Shown here: piece by piece, positions 9,421 to 17,223 of the stretch
How positions within the stretch are numbered: the first letter of the stretch is position 1
How the letters are laid out: the number at the start of each line of letters is the position of its first letter
Assembly (NCBI GenBank): GCA_003149065.1
Contig: QGFZ01000001.1
Span: 1,488,001 to 1,552,000 of the forward strand
Reading direction: 5' to 3'
Source: Ruminococcaceae bacterium R-25
GTDB lineage: Bacteria > Bacillota > Clostridia > Saccharofermentanales > Saccharofermentanaceae
DNA: 64,000 nt
The notes under the pieces: generated by a model
Told to the model about the DNA's origin: nothing
The model's database searches: none
The model's input: the letters and a program-made list of their open reading frames with translations, nothing else
Translations under genes and position numbers: made by a program

Positions 9421-9441
9421 AGGCGGCTACTTAAGCCGCCT
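9421..9441 (-). terminator. Rho-independent terminator after the GH32-PfkB gene
   Basis: GGCGGCT (9422-9428) pairs with AGCCGCC (9434-9440) over a 5-base loop; on the minus strand the hairpin is followed by TTTTG. It lies 8 bases after the stop codon at 9449. Confidence 0.8.
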
Positions 9442-9448
9442 TAATAAC

Positions 9449-11716
9449 TTACTTTATTTCATCTAACTCCGGATACGACGGTATCGCGCCTTTTCTCTGG
9501 ACGCTTATCGCACAGAAGCGGTTGGCAAAGTCCAGGCACTCTTTAATGACCGCCAGAGGACACTCACCGAGATTTTCCTTGCCGATACCAAGAGATCTTA
9601 ACTTCCACAGGAATGAACCGATGAAGCCGTCGCCTGCGCCGGTGGTATCAACAGCCGTAACCTTAGTGATTGCAGAAGACACACAGCCCAAGCTGCTGTA
9701 GCAGTCAGCTCCGTCCTTGCCTTTGGTAAGTATCACGAGCTTTACACTTCCGGCGAACAGCAGCGGAAGCGCCTCGCCGATATCAGAACATCCTGTAATG
9801 AACTCCAGTTCTTCATCAGAGATCTTTACGATGTCGCAGTCAGGGATGAATTCCCAGATGACACGCTTTAACGCATCTTTGTCGTCCCAGAGCATGAAGC
9901 GGAGATTGGGATCGAAGCTGACGATTGCGCCCTGTCTTCTTGCGATAGTGATCGCAGCGCGGTGAGCGTCCTTCATCGGGAAGTCGCCCAAAGAAACGCT
10001 GCAGAAATGGAGCGCATAGCAATCATCGAACATCTCTGCCTTGATTGCTGAAGGATCGAAAAGCATGTCCGCGGAAGGATTCCTGTAGAAAGAATATGTG
10101 CTCTTGCCGTCAGCCGTTTGGCTTACGAATGCGAGCGCAGTATTTGCTTCAGACGTATATGAGATACAGGAAGTATCGACACCTGCTTCATTCAAAGTCC
10201 TTGTAATGACGTCACCGAAAGGATCACGGCCAAGCTGGGTGATCATACGTGATTTGCCGCCGAGCTTCGAAAAGGCTCCGCAGACATTTGCGGGTGCTCC
10301 GCCTGTCGCAGGAGAGAATGAACCTACTTCGTAGAATTCACAAGCCTTCCTGTCGGGAATGAAATCTATCAAGGCTTCACCGATCGCGACAAGCGTGTCG
10401 TTAAGTCTCAGCCTGCTTAAAGATGCAACAGCTCCGCTGGCTGAAACCTTCACCTGGCGGTGTTCGGGGTAAAACCTGGTGCACATGACGTATCTGCCGC
10501 CATTAATATATATTTCTAATGAAGATACATCAGCAATAATACGGAGCGATTCCAAAGAAGATATCCTGATTTTTCTCTCGCCTCTTCCATAGCCTTCGTC
10601 GTTGGTAAAATGCAGGCTTAAAACTCCGCTTGCCTTATCCCAGGTGATCTCAGCCCCTGATACGCTGACAGATACGCTGTCATCAAAACCTGCAGCATCA
10701 ACTTCAAAAGGCAGACCTTCCCACGCTTCGCCATCGACAGGCTTAGTAATCTTTTTTAATGAATCAAGTTCACGGATAGGGTTCTGCAAGATCTTTCCGT
10801 CAGATCCTGCAGTAAGTTCACGGGGCAATGTAAGACAATGCTGCCAGCCGAGATCTGTTGTCGGATTGGTATAAGAACCGTCTCCTATTCCCATCCAGCC
10901 GATAAGGAGTCTTCTGCCGTCAGGTGTAACGAATGTCTGCGGTGCATAGAAATCGAAGCCGTAATCGAATTCTTCGAAGTCTGATAATGCATCTCCGTCA
11001 ACAGTAAAATATCCGCTCTGGAACAGGTTCTGGTATTTGAATTCTCCCTGAGGTATTCCCTGCGGACAAAACGCAAGGAACTTCTTTCCTTCTAATTCAA
11101 AAAGGTCCGGGCACTCCCACATATAACCCATGTCAGGAGCAGAAAAGCATTTCTTATATTCAAGCGAATCGATGCTCTTGCCTTCATAAAGAAGCACGCA
11201 TCCTTTATCATCCTTCGTTCGTGCGCCCAGTACCATCTTATATACTCCGTCTTCGATCCATACCTTGGGATCTCTTACGTGACATGAACAAAAATCAGGA
11301 TAGTCGCTGTTGCGCAATAACACCTTTTTCGAAGACATGGAAGAACCGTCAGGAGACAAAACGTGAATAACGTTCGCGCCTCTTCCTTCCAAAACATAAT
11401 CGTAGTCTCCTTCTTCCATAACATTACCCGTATAGAAGAATTCTACGTGATCTTCAAAAGCAACTGCAGAACCTGAGAACACGCCATCCTTATCTTCAGG
11501 AATGTCTGCATCAAGGACTATGCCTTTATATTTCCACGAGAGAAGATCAGGGCTCACATAGTGGCCCCAACGGCGGACACTTTCGCCATTCGGCGTGCCG
11601 GGTGAATACTGGAAATAAACGTGATAAAGACCGTCAAAAAAGCACAATCCGTTCGGGTCGTTCATCCAACCTTCAGGAGGTTCGATATGAAGATTCTGTC
11701 TCCATTTTCCCTTCAT
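9449..11716 (-). CDS. Bifunctional GH32 sucrose/sucrose-6-phosphate hydrolase fused to PfkB fructokinase
   Basis: One uninterrupted 755-residue frame with two enzymes. Residues 1 to about 435 are GH32: WMNDPNG with nucleophile Asp20, RDP at 148-150 and the EC motif with acid/base Glu201, followed by the C-terminal beta-sandwich. Residues from about 440 are PfkB: VAIGEALIDFIP start, GGAPANV near 472, and DTTGAGDGF with catalytic Asp696. GH32 plus fructokinase would turn sucrose (or its 6-phosphate) into hexose and fructose-6-phosphate in one protein; there is no signal peptide, so it acts in the cytoplasm. GGAGG precedes the ATG, and rodA ends only 15 bases upstream, so it may be co-transcribed with lgt-rodA. 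No sugar transporter is adjacent. Exact substrate is not decided. Confidence 0.9.
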   Translation of the reverse strand: MKGKWRQNLHIEPPEGWMNDPNGLCFFDGLYHVYFQYSPGTPNGESVRRWGHYVSPDLLSWKYKGIVLDADIPEDKDGVFSGSAVAFEDHVEFFYTGNVMEEGDYDYVLEGRGANVIHVLSPDGSSMSSKKVLLRNSDYPDFCSCHVRDPKVWIEDGVYKMVLGARTKDDKGCVLLYEGKSIDSLEYKKCFSAPDMGYMWECPDLFELEGKKFLAFCPQGIPQGEFKYQNLFQSGYFTVDGDALSDFEEFDYGFDFYAPQTFVTPDGRRLLIGWMGIGDGSYTNPTTDLGWQHCLTLPRELTAGSDGKILQNPIRELDSLKKITKPVDGEAWEGLPFEVDAAGFDDSVSVSVSGAEITWDKASGVLSLHFTNDEGYGRGERKIRISSLESLRIIADVSSLEIYINGGRYVMCTRFYPEHRQVKVSASGAVASLSRLRLNDTLVAIGEALIDFIPDRKACEFYEVGSFSPATGGAPANVCGAFSKLGGKSRMITQLGRDPFGDVITRTLNEAGVDTSCISYTSEANTALAFVSQTADGKSTYSFYRNPSADMLFDPSAIKAEMFDDCYALHFCSVSLGDFPMKDAHRAAITIARRQGAIVSFDPNLRFMLWDDKDALKRVIWEFIPDCDIVKISDEELEFITGCSDIGEALPLLFAGSVKLVILTKGKDGADCYSSLGCVSSAITKVTAVDTTGAGDGFIGSFLWKLRSLGIGKENLGECPLAVIKECLDFANRFCAISVQRKGAIPSYPELDEIK

Positions 11717-11731
11717 GGTATGCCTCCGACA

Positions 11732-12856
11732 CTACATATTCCGGTTTATTGAAATGTTCAATATAACTCCGAACGCCATGAAATTAATGAGCATCGCCGT
11801 GCCTCCCAGACTCATGAAAGGCAAAGGGATTCCCGTGATAGGAAGAAGGCCTACTGCCATGCCCATGTTTTCGATAAAGTGGAATGCGAAATATCCGGTA
11901 AATCCGGTCATCATGTAGGATGCCGATTTCGACTTGATCTTAGCGGCGACGTACAGGCATCTGCACAGGAAAAAGAATGCGAGGATTATAACCGTCGTAG
12001 TTCCGATAAATCCCATGTGTTCTGAAATGGCGGCGAAAATAAAGTCGCTCTCCTTAACCGGAACGGGGGTAAGGATTCCCGTGTGGTTTCCGGCAAGACC
12101 ACCTGAAGCGATCGCCATCTTGGACTGCTGGAGATTGTACTCGGACTGAGGTGAAGATCCCTGGAACAAGAGAGATAAGATTCTCTCCTTCTGATAGGGC
12201 TTCAAATAGAACGTCCATACCAACGGTACGACGATAACGATCAAGGATGAGAAAGCAAGAAGGAAGTATCTGTAACGGACACCCCACGCAAACAGCATGC
12301 AGATAAAAGTAAATACGATAACCATCGCGGTACCGAAGTCAGGTTGCGCGAGGATAAGAAGCATAGGCGGCGCATAGACTGCGGCCATCTTACCGAAGCC
12401 TTTCAGCATCGTGACTTCTTTGTTATGCATCTGTTCGAAAATATCGGCAGCTACCATTACGAGACCTATCTTGGCAAGCTCTGACGGCTGGAAGTTACCG
12501 ATTACAGGGAGCTTGAGCCATGAATCGGCGCCCCATGTGCCTGCCAGGGAATAACCGTCGATAGGAACCAGGATCAAAAGGAAAAGCGCTGCGGCGTAGA
12601 CAACTCTGCCGACAACCTTAAGCAGGTGTTCGTCGAGAAGCGAGATAATCAGCGCAGCGATAACGCCGCCTACCGTTGCCACTATCTGTCTGTAGTAGTT
12701 TCCGGGGTAAGCTGCATAACCTTTGGATAAAACTTTCTGAAGAACATAAAGGCCGATTATCGTCATGGTCAAAACAGGCACGACAAGATAATAGTCGACG
12801 GCCTTAAGACCATCTTTCCCGCGAAGTTTTACAACGCCGGAACCAGCCTTACTCAT
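11732..12856 (-). CDS. rodA: Rod-shape SEDS glycosyltransferase RodA
   Basis: 374 residues, with about ten hydrophobic segments. SEDS landmarks: GTWGADSWLKLPVIGNFQPSELAKIG, LAQPDFGTAMVI, and ESDFIFAAISEHMGFIG near the C-terminus. RodA polymerises peptidoglycan during elongation. It is shorter and lacks the long basic N-terminus of the FtsW at 1-1217, which supports the elongation assignment. ATG lies 2 bases after the lgt stop. Confidence 0.88.
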   Translation of the reverse strand: MSKAGSGVVKLRGKDGLKAVDYYLVVPVLTMTIIGLYVLQKVLSKGYAAYPGNYYRQIVATVGGVIAALIISLLDEHLLKVVGRVVYAAALFLLILVPIDGYSLAGTWGADSWLKLPVIGNFQPSELAKIGLVMVAADIFEQMHNKEVTMLKGFGKMAAVYAPPMLLILAQPDFGTAMVIVFTFICMLFAWGVRYRYFLLAFSSLIVIVVPLVWTFYLKPYQKERILSLLFQGSSPQSEYNLQQSKMAIASGGLAGNHTGILTPVPVKESDFIFAAISEHMGFIGTTTVIILAFFFLCRCLYVAAKIKSKSASYMMTGFTGYFAFHFIENMGMAVGLLPITGIPLPFMSLGGTAMLINFMAFGVILNISINRNM

Positions 12857-12858
12857 TA

Positions 12859-13743
12859 TTACTTCTTTTCCTCAGTCAACTCAACATAGAGCTTCTTGGG
12901 GAAGCCCTTTTTCTCAAACTTCTGTGTTCTCGCATAAGCGATGTAAGCGAGCGCCAAAACTACGAAGATAAGTGACAGAAGCTGAGATGTTCTGATGCTT
13001 GTGTTACCAATATAAAGCGAATCTGTTCTGAGACCCTCGATGAAGAATCTTGCAGTTCCGTAAAGTGCGAAATATGCGCAGGATGTCTCGAAAGGAATCT
13101 TTGAATGCTTTCTTACATAAAGAAGGATAAAGAAGATCGCGAGGTCAGCCAAAGACTCGTAAAGGAATGTCGGATGAACCGGCATCGTTGATACGAGCGT
13201 AGGGCAGCTGGAACTGAGATAGCTCTCAATAGTAGAGCTTGTCATACCCCAGGGAAGTGTCGTGTTTGTTCCGAAGCATTCCTGGTTAAAGAAATTGCCC
13301 CATCTGCCGATTGCCTGACCCAAAGGAAGATAAACAACACAATAGTCGGCAAGTTCCCTGAAAGGGATCTTCCTTATGTAGCACATAAGAAGACCGCCGA
13401 GGAATACGAGGATAACACCGCCGTAAATGGCTAGTCCGCCTGATCTCAGATCAAAGATAGCCGCGGGGTGCTTTGTATAGTAATCAAGATTGCATGCTAC
13501 GAAATATAATCTGGCACCGATGATGGCACAAGGGATTATCATGAGGATCGTATCGTAAACGAGGCCTTCCGGGAAATTAAGGCTCTTTGCCTGCTTAACT
13601 GCAAGAATTACAGAAAGCACCAATGCGAACGCGATCAGAATGCCGTACCAGTAAACCTCAATGCTGCCGATATGAAAGGCAACGGGGTTAACGTTTACGT
13701 CGATTCCGAGTCCCGGAAATTTAACTTCTACCATATTCATCAT
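12859..13743 (-). CDS. lgt: Prolipoprotein diacylglyceryl transferase Lgt
   Basis: 294 residues with about seven membrane segments. Transfers diacylglycerol from phosphatidylglycerol to the lipobox Cys of prolipoproteins, which this window also encodes (23876, 40180, 52696). Signature stretches: YWYGILIAFAL, RSGGLAIYGG and GQAIGRWGNFFNQE. Three in-frame ATGs (13743, 13740, 13734) follow an AAGGA site, so the first residues are uncertain. A TTGACA element (13828-13833) just upstream could be its -35, but I see no convincing -10. Confidence 0.95.
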   Translation of the reverse strand: MMNMVEVKFPGLGIDVNVNPVAFHIGSIEVYWYGILIAFALVLSVILAVKQAKSLNFPEGLVYDTILMIIPCAIIGARLYFVACNLDYYTKHPAAIFDLRSGGLAIYGGVILVFLGGLLMCYIRKIPFRELADYCVVYLPLGQAIGRWGNFFNQECFGTNTTLPWGMTSSTIESYLSSSCPTLVSTMPVHPTFLYESLADLAIFFILLYVRKHSKIPFETSCAYFALYGTARFFIEGLRTDSLYIGNTSIRTSQLLSLIFVVLALAYIAYARTQKFEKKGFPKKLYVELTEEKK

Positions 13744-13840
13744 GTTTCCTTATCCTCCCTGCCCCTCCTTGGGGTCAGATAAATCCCTGTTATATTACCA
13801 CAAAATAAATAATATGGCTTTTTAAGGTGTCAATCTCGGT

Positions 13841-14773
13841 CTAATTGAGGTTTTTGAGGTAGTCTTTAGCCTGCGCTTTATTAAGATTTACGGCATCTAT
13901 CAATTCTTCTTTAGATGTCATCTTCGATTCAGGCCTCAAAAAATGCAGGAGCTCAACTTCGAGGTTTGCACCGTATATATCCTCATTGAAATCGAAAATA
14001 TAGGTCTCAGCCACATCGTTTACAGCATCTTCCAGAGTGGGTCTCCTGCCGATGTTGGTTACACCGTAAAGTGTTCTGCTGCCAAGGCGGATGCGAGAGA
14101 CATAAACGCCTCTTTTTACTACGAACTTATCTTCCGGCACGATTATGTTTGCCGTAGGAAAACCCATTGTCCTGCCGAGCTGTTTTCCCTGAACGCAGCG
14201 TCCGGAATAGAAATAGTTTCTTCCACCGCAAAGATCTCTTGCGAGATCGACATTGCCTTCAGCAAGCTCATCCCTGAGCCATGTCGTGGATATCTTCCTG
14301 TCTGTTCCTTCGAGCAGATGGTCTTTTACGACGATAACGCGGACATCGTTTTCTTTTGCAAATTCCTTGATCATGGCAACGTCGCCTCTGGCGCCCTTGC
14401 CGAACCTGTAGTCCTCACCCATGATGAGAGTATCAGCAATGCAGCGGTACAAAAGAACGTTGCGAAGATAATCTTCGGGCTCCATATCCTTTACTTCATC
14501 GAAATCCAGGACAAGCAGTTCGTCTGCGCCGGTCCCGCTTACGAGCTTTAAGCGTTCCTCCGAAGTATAAAGTGATTTATTGTCTTTCTTAAAAAGATTC
14601 TTAAACGTCTGGACTGTTGATGTGAGACCGTCTCTTTCAGCTGTGGCAACAGCCTTTCTGATAATGTCCATATGGCCCTGATGAAGGCCGTCGAACATGC
14701 CGAGCGCGATCACGCGTCCCTTTGTGCCCAAAGGGAGATCGCTAAGGCCATATGTATTGCAAACTTTAATCAT
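13841..14773 (-). CDS. ribF: Bifunctional riboflavin kinase / FAD synthetase RibF
   Basis: 310 residues. Phosphorylates riboflavin to FMN and adenylylates FMN to FAD. N-terminal nucleotidyltransferase region: ALGMFDGLHQGHMDII near 25-40 and FRFGKGARGD-like EDYRFGKGARGD; C-terminal flavokinase: RTMGFPTANI and GVYVSRIRLG. The start overlaps truB by 8 bases; last gene of the rimP-ribF operon. Confidence 0.95.
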   Translation of the reverse strand: MIKVCNTYGLSDLPLGTKGRVIALGMFDGLHQGHMDIIRKAVATAERDGLTSTVQTFKNLFKKDNKSLYTSEERLKLVSGTGADELLVLDFDEVKDMEPEDYLRNVLLYRCIADTLIMGEDYRFGKGARGDVAMIKEFAKENDVRVIVVKDHLLEGTDRKISTTWLRDELAEGNVDLARDLCGGRNYFYSGRCVQGKQLGRTMGFPTANIIVPEDKFVVKRGVYVSRIRLGSRTLYGVTNIGRRPTLEDAVNDVAETYIFDFNEDIYGANLEVELLHFLRPESKMTSKEELIDAVNLNKAQAKDYLKNLN

Positions 14774-15707
14774 GTGCGAAAAGCCTCTCGATCCTCATAG
14801 TCAAAATACCGTTTTCCATTGCAGGAAAAACAACTGCAATAAGCTTATCTTCAGATGTTGCCCTGTAGTAAATGCGTTCATCACCGTTAAGTTTTACATC
14901 TATAGGGAAATCTATCTTTCTTCCGAACTTGATATCCTTCGTCTGCTTTTGGTCAAGCTTAATCTCTGGCAGAAAACTTACCGTCTCGGATGCATCTCTT
15001 ACAAATGAGAAATCACCTGCTTCGGCCATCTTTTCGAGCATATCAGGAGTAAATGCATCTTTTACATTGAACTGTCCGTTAACGGTTCTTCTCAAAGTTT
15101 CAGCATAAGCACCGTAGCCAGTAATACTGCCCAGATCAGAACAGATCGTTCTGATATATGTTCCCTTGGAACACAGGCAGTCAAAATCGATCGCAAGACC
15201 CTTTTCACGCTTTTCTATACCAGTGATATCGAGCGAATAGATCGTTATCTTGGCAGGCTTTAAGTCCGGCATCTCACCTTTTCTCGCGAGCTCATATGCT
15301 TTCACACCGTCGATCTTCTTTGCGGAATATGCGGGCGGGAGCTGCTCTTTTGTTTCTTTAACTTTTAATACTGCATCGCGGATAAGCTTGTAGTCAGACT
15401 TTTCGAGCTGTTCTAAAGCTTCAGGTGAAGGATAATTCTCAGAAGTTATCTCACCTGTCTTATCCATCGTATCTGTTTCCGCGCCGAAAACACATTTGCA
15501 GGAATATCCTTTATCAAAACCTTCGCAGAATCTTAAATACTTTAATCCTTTGCCGGCAAACACAGGCAGAAGGCCCGTCGCAAACGGGTCTAACGTACCT
15601 AAGTGTCCTACTTTTCTTGTGCCGAGGAGTTTCCCGACAAACCGGTCAGTCTTAAAGGAAGTCCATCCTTCAGGCTTATCAACAAGGATGAATCCGTCTT
15701 GAATCAT
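14766..15707 (-). CDS. truB: tRNA pseudouridine55 synthase TruB
   Basis: 313 residues. Makes pseudouridine 55 in tRNA. N-terminal DKPEGWTSF and the catalytic motif GHLGTLDPFATGLLPV (Asp in LDP) are clear, with YSAKKIDGVKAYELAR and SKGTYIRTICSDLG downstream. The ATG overlaps the nrnA stop (ATGA). Pairing with ribF and rbfA is the usual Firmicutes order. Confidence 0.96.
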   Translation of the reverse strand: MIQDGFILVDKPEGWTSFKTDRFVGKLLGTRKVGHLGTLDPFATGLLPVFAGKGLKYLRFCEGFDKGYSCKCVFGAETDTMDKTGEITSENYPSPEALEQLEKSDYKLIRDAVLKVKETKEQLPPAYSAKKIDGVKAYELARKGEMPDLKPAKITIYSLDITGIEKREKGLAIDFDCLCSKGTYIRTICSDLGSITGYGAYAETLRRTVNGQFNVKDAFTPDMLEKMAEAGDFSFVRDASETVSFLPEIKLDQKQTKDIKFGRKIDFPIDVKLNGDERIYYRATSEDKLIAVVFPAMENGILTMRIERLFAHD

Positions 15708-16768
15708 AAAATGTCCTGAACCCTTTTTATGACTTCATTGGCGATCTCGTTAATATCGCCTTTTGCATTAAAGCCTGCGGCTCTGACATGTCCGCCGCCG
15801 CCGAAGCCTTCGGCGAACTTGCAGCAGTCGAAGTATTCCTGGGATCTGATATTGCCCCTGACATCTCCGTTCTCGAGTTCTCTTAAAACGATCGCGAGCT
15901 CAACACCGTCAATATCTCTCATTGCAGATACGACATCGTCAACGCCGTCAGGGCCGGCGCCGAATTCTTTGAACTGCTCGTAAGGAACTACCGTAAGAGC
16001 AAACTTGTCATCACAATAGAACTTAACTTCCGATCTGGCTTTTGCAGACAGACGGAACTTCGGCTTGGACTTGCGGTCGAAAAGGTTATAGCAGACTTCG
16101 GAGATATTTCCTCCGAGATCCATCAGCGCACCTGCCGTCTCTAAAGTCTCAGGGTGTGTGTTCGTGAAAGTAAATCTGCCGGTATCTGTTACGATTCCTG
16201 CAAGAACCGCTTTAACCGCATTGGGAGCGAGAACATCTTTAAGATCTTTTCCTGTAAGCAAAGATACCTGCTCAGCAACATAAAATACCATCTCACTTGC
16301 TGAAGAACTGTCCGGATCGATCCACATATTATCTGATCTCGTCGTAACGGAAGCATGGTGGTCGATTATGATCTTCGTATCAACTGATTCAAAGATTGCA
16401 CCGCATATTCCCATTCTCGAACTCTCGGAAATATCGGTAGCGATTACTGCACCGGGCTTCTTACCATTGACGGTACCCTTAGAATTTAATTCTGTTGCTT
16501 TTTCAGAAACGCTGTCAGGCTGGATGAGGTATTCATCTATACCCAAAAAGCCCATATTCTCAGGTAATTCTTCAGGAATAGCCACATAAGCATCTACTCC
16601 CAAAGACCTGACAATACTTACGATGCCGGAACTCGAACCGACACAGTCACCGTCTACGCTCCTGTGAGGAAAGACAAGGATAAGCTCATCGTTATCCTTG
16701 GCCTTTTCTATAACGCTTAAGATGTTTTTGGCAGTTCTTAAGCTGCCTTCCTTATAGCGTTCTCTCAT
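15704..16768 (-). CDS. nrnA: DHH/DHHA1 phosphoesterase, NrnA-type nanoRNase/pAp phosphatase
   Basis: 354 residues. DHH-family Mn-dependent phosphoesterase that degrades very short RNAs and 3'-phosphoadenosine 5'-phosphate. Motifs: PHRSVDGDCVGSS near 29-41, AVIATDISE, IIDHHAS, and the C-terminal DHHA1 motif GGGGHVRAAGF. Its place between rbfA and truB matches nrnA/ytqI-like genes in Clostridia. The exact substrate is inferred from family and context. Confidence 0.88.
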   Translation of the reverse strand: MRERYKEGSLRTAKNILSVIEKAKDNDELILVFPHRSVDGDCVGSSSGIVSIVRSLGVDAYVAIPEELPENMGFLGIDEYLIQPDSVSEKATELNSKGTVNGKKPGAVIATDISESSRMGICGAIFESVDTKIIIDHHASVTTRSDNMWIDPDSSSASEMVFYVAEQVSLLTGKDLKDVLAPNAVKAVLAGIVTDTGRFTFTNTHPETLETAGALMDLGGNISEVCYNLFDRKSKPKFRLSAKARSEVKFYCDDKFALTVVPYEQFKEFGAGPDGVDDVVSAMRDIDGVELAIVLRELENGDVRGNIRSQEYFDCCKFAEGFGGGGHVRAAGFNAKGDINEIANEVIKRVQDIL

Positions 16769-16808
16769 TTAAATCTCCGTTCTAAAAACAGCCTGTCAGG
16801 AAAGAAGA

Positions 16809-17222
16809 TTACTCTTCTTCCCCGCTGCCATCATTCTTGCCTTCTCTTTCTTCTCGGGCAAGTCTTCTTGCTTCATCTTCCTTGATCGTTTTATCGATCA
16901 GAGCTTCCATCCTTAATGCGTTGTTAAGAGTGTTGTCGAGCTTGAAGCTTAATTCGGGAGCGACTCTTAAGTTTATCTCCTGCACTGTTTCGTATCGGAT
17001 AAAACCTTTTGCATGCTCTATAGCTTCCATCGCTTCCTTCTGTGTTTTCTCGTCACCATAGACGGAGATAAACACAGTGGCATGCGATAAGTCTCTGCTC
17101 ATCTTAACGGACGTAACAGATGTCAGCAAAGGAACTCTGGGATCCTTTAACTTGGTTGAGATAATGGTGGAGATGATCTTCTGGATCTCATCTCCGACTA
17201 TCTCAGGTCTTCTGTTTTTCAT
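16809..17222 (-). CDS. rbfA: Ribosome-binding factor A
   Basis: 137 residues. KH-like fold protein needed for 30S maturation and cold adaptation. Seen: RRPEIVGDEIQKIISTIISTKLKDPRV at the N-terminus and SHATVFISVYG in the middle, both typical. It ends in an acidic tail. The start lies one base after the infB stop. Confidence 0.93.
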   Translation of the reverse strand: MKNRRPEIVGDEIQKIISTIISTKLKDPRVPLLTSVTSVKMSRDLSHATVFISVYGDEKTQKEAMEAIEHAKGFIRYETVQEINLRVAPELSFKLDNTLNNALRMEALIDKTIKEDEARRLAREEREGKNDGSGEEE

Positions 17223-17223
17223 A

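Larger units (their letters stand above)
9023..9448. other. Non-coding intergenic stretch with palindromic repeats
   Basis: No gene seen in either direction. It holds, left to right, an A/T-rich segment upstream of the mraZ promoter, an inverted repeat TTGATGG (9109-9115)/CCATCAA (9134-9140), a TGAAGCTTCA palindrome near 9253-9262, a pair of 39-bp palindromic repeats (9288-9326 and 9350-9388) and the terminator of the GH32-PfkB gene. Confidence 0.7.

Noticed and set aside
9023-9448. Small RNA or peptide gene upstream of mraZ
   Set aside because: Hairpins are present, but I see no promoter-terminator pair or credible coding frame that would define an RNA gene.
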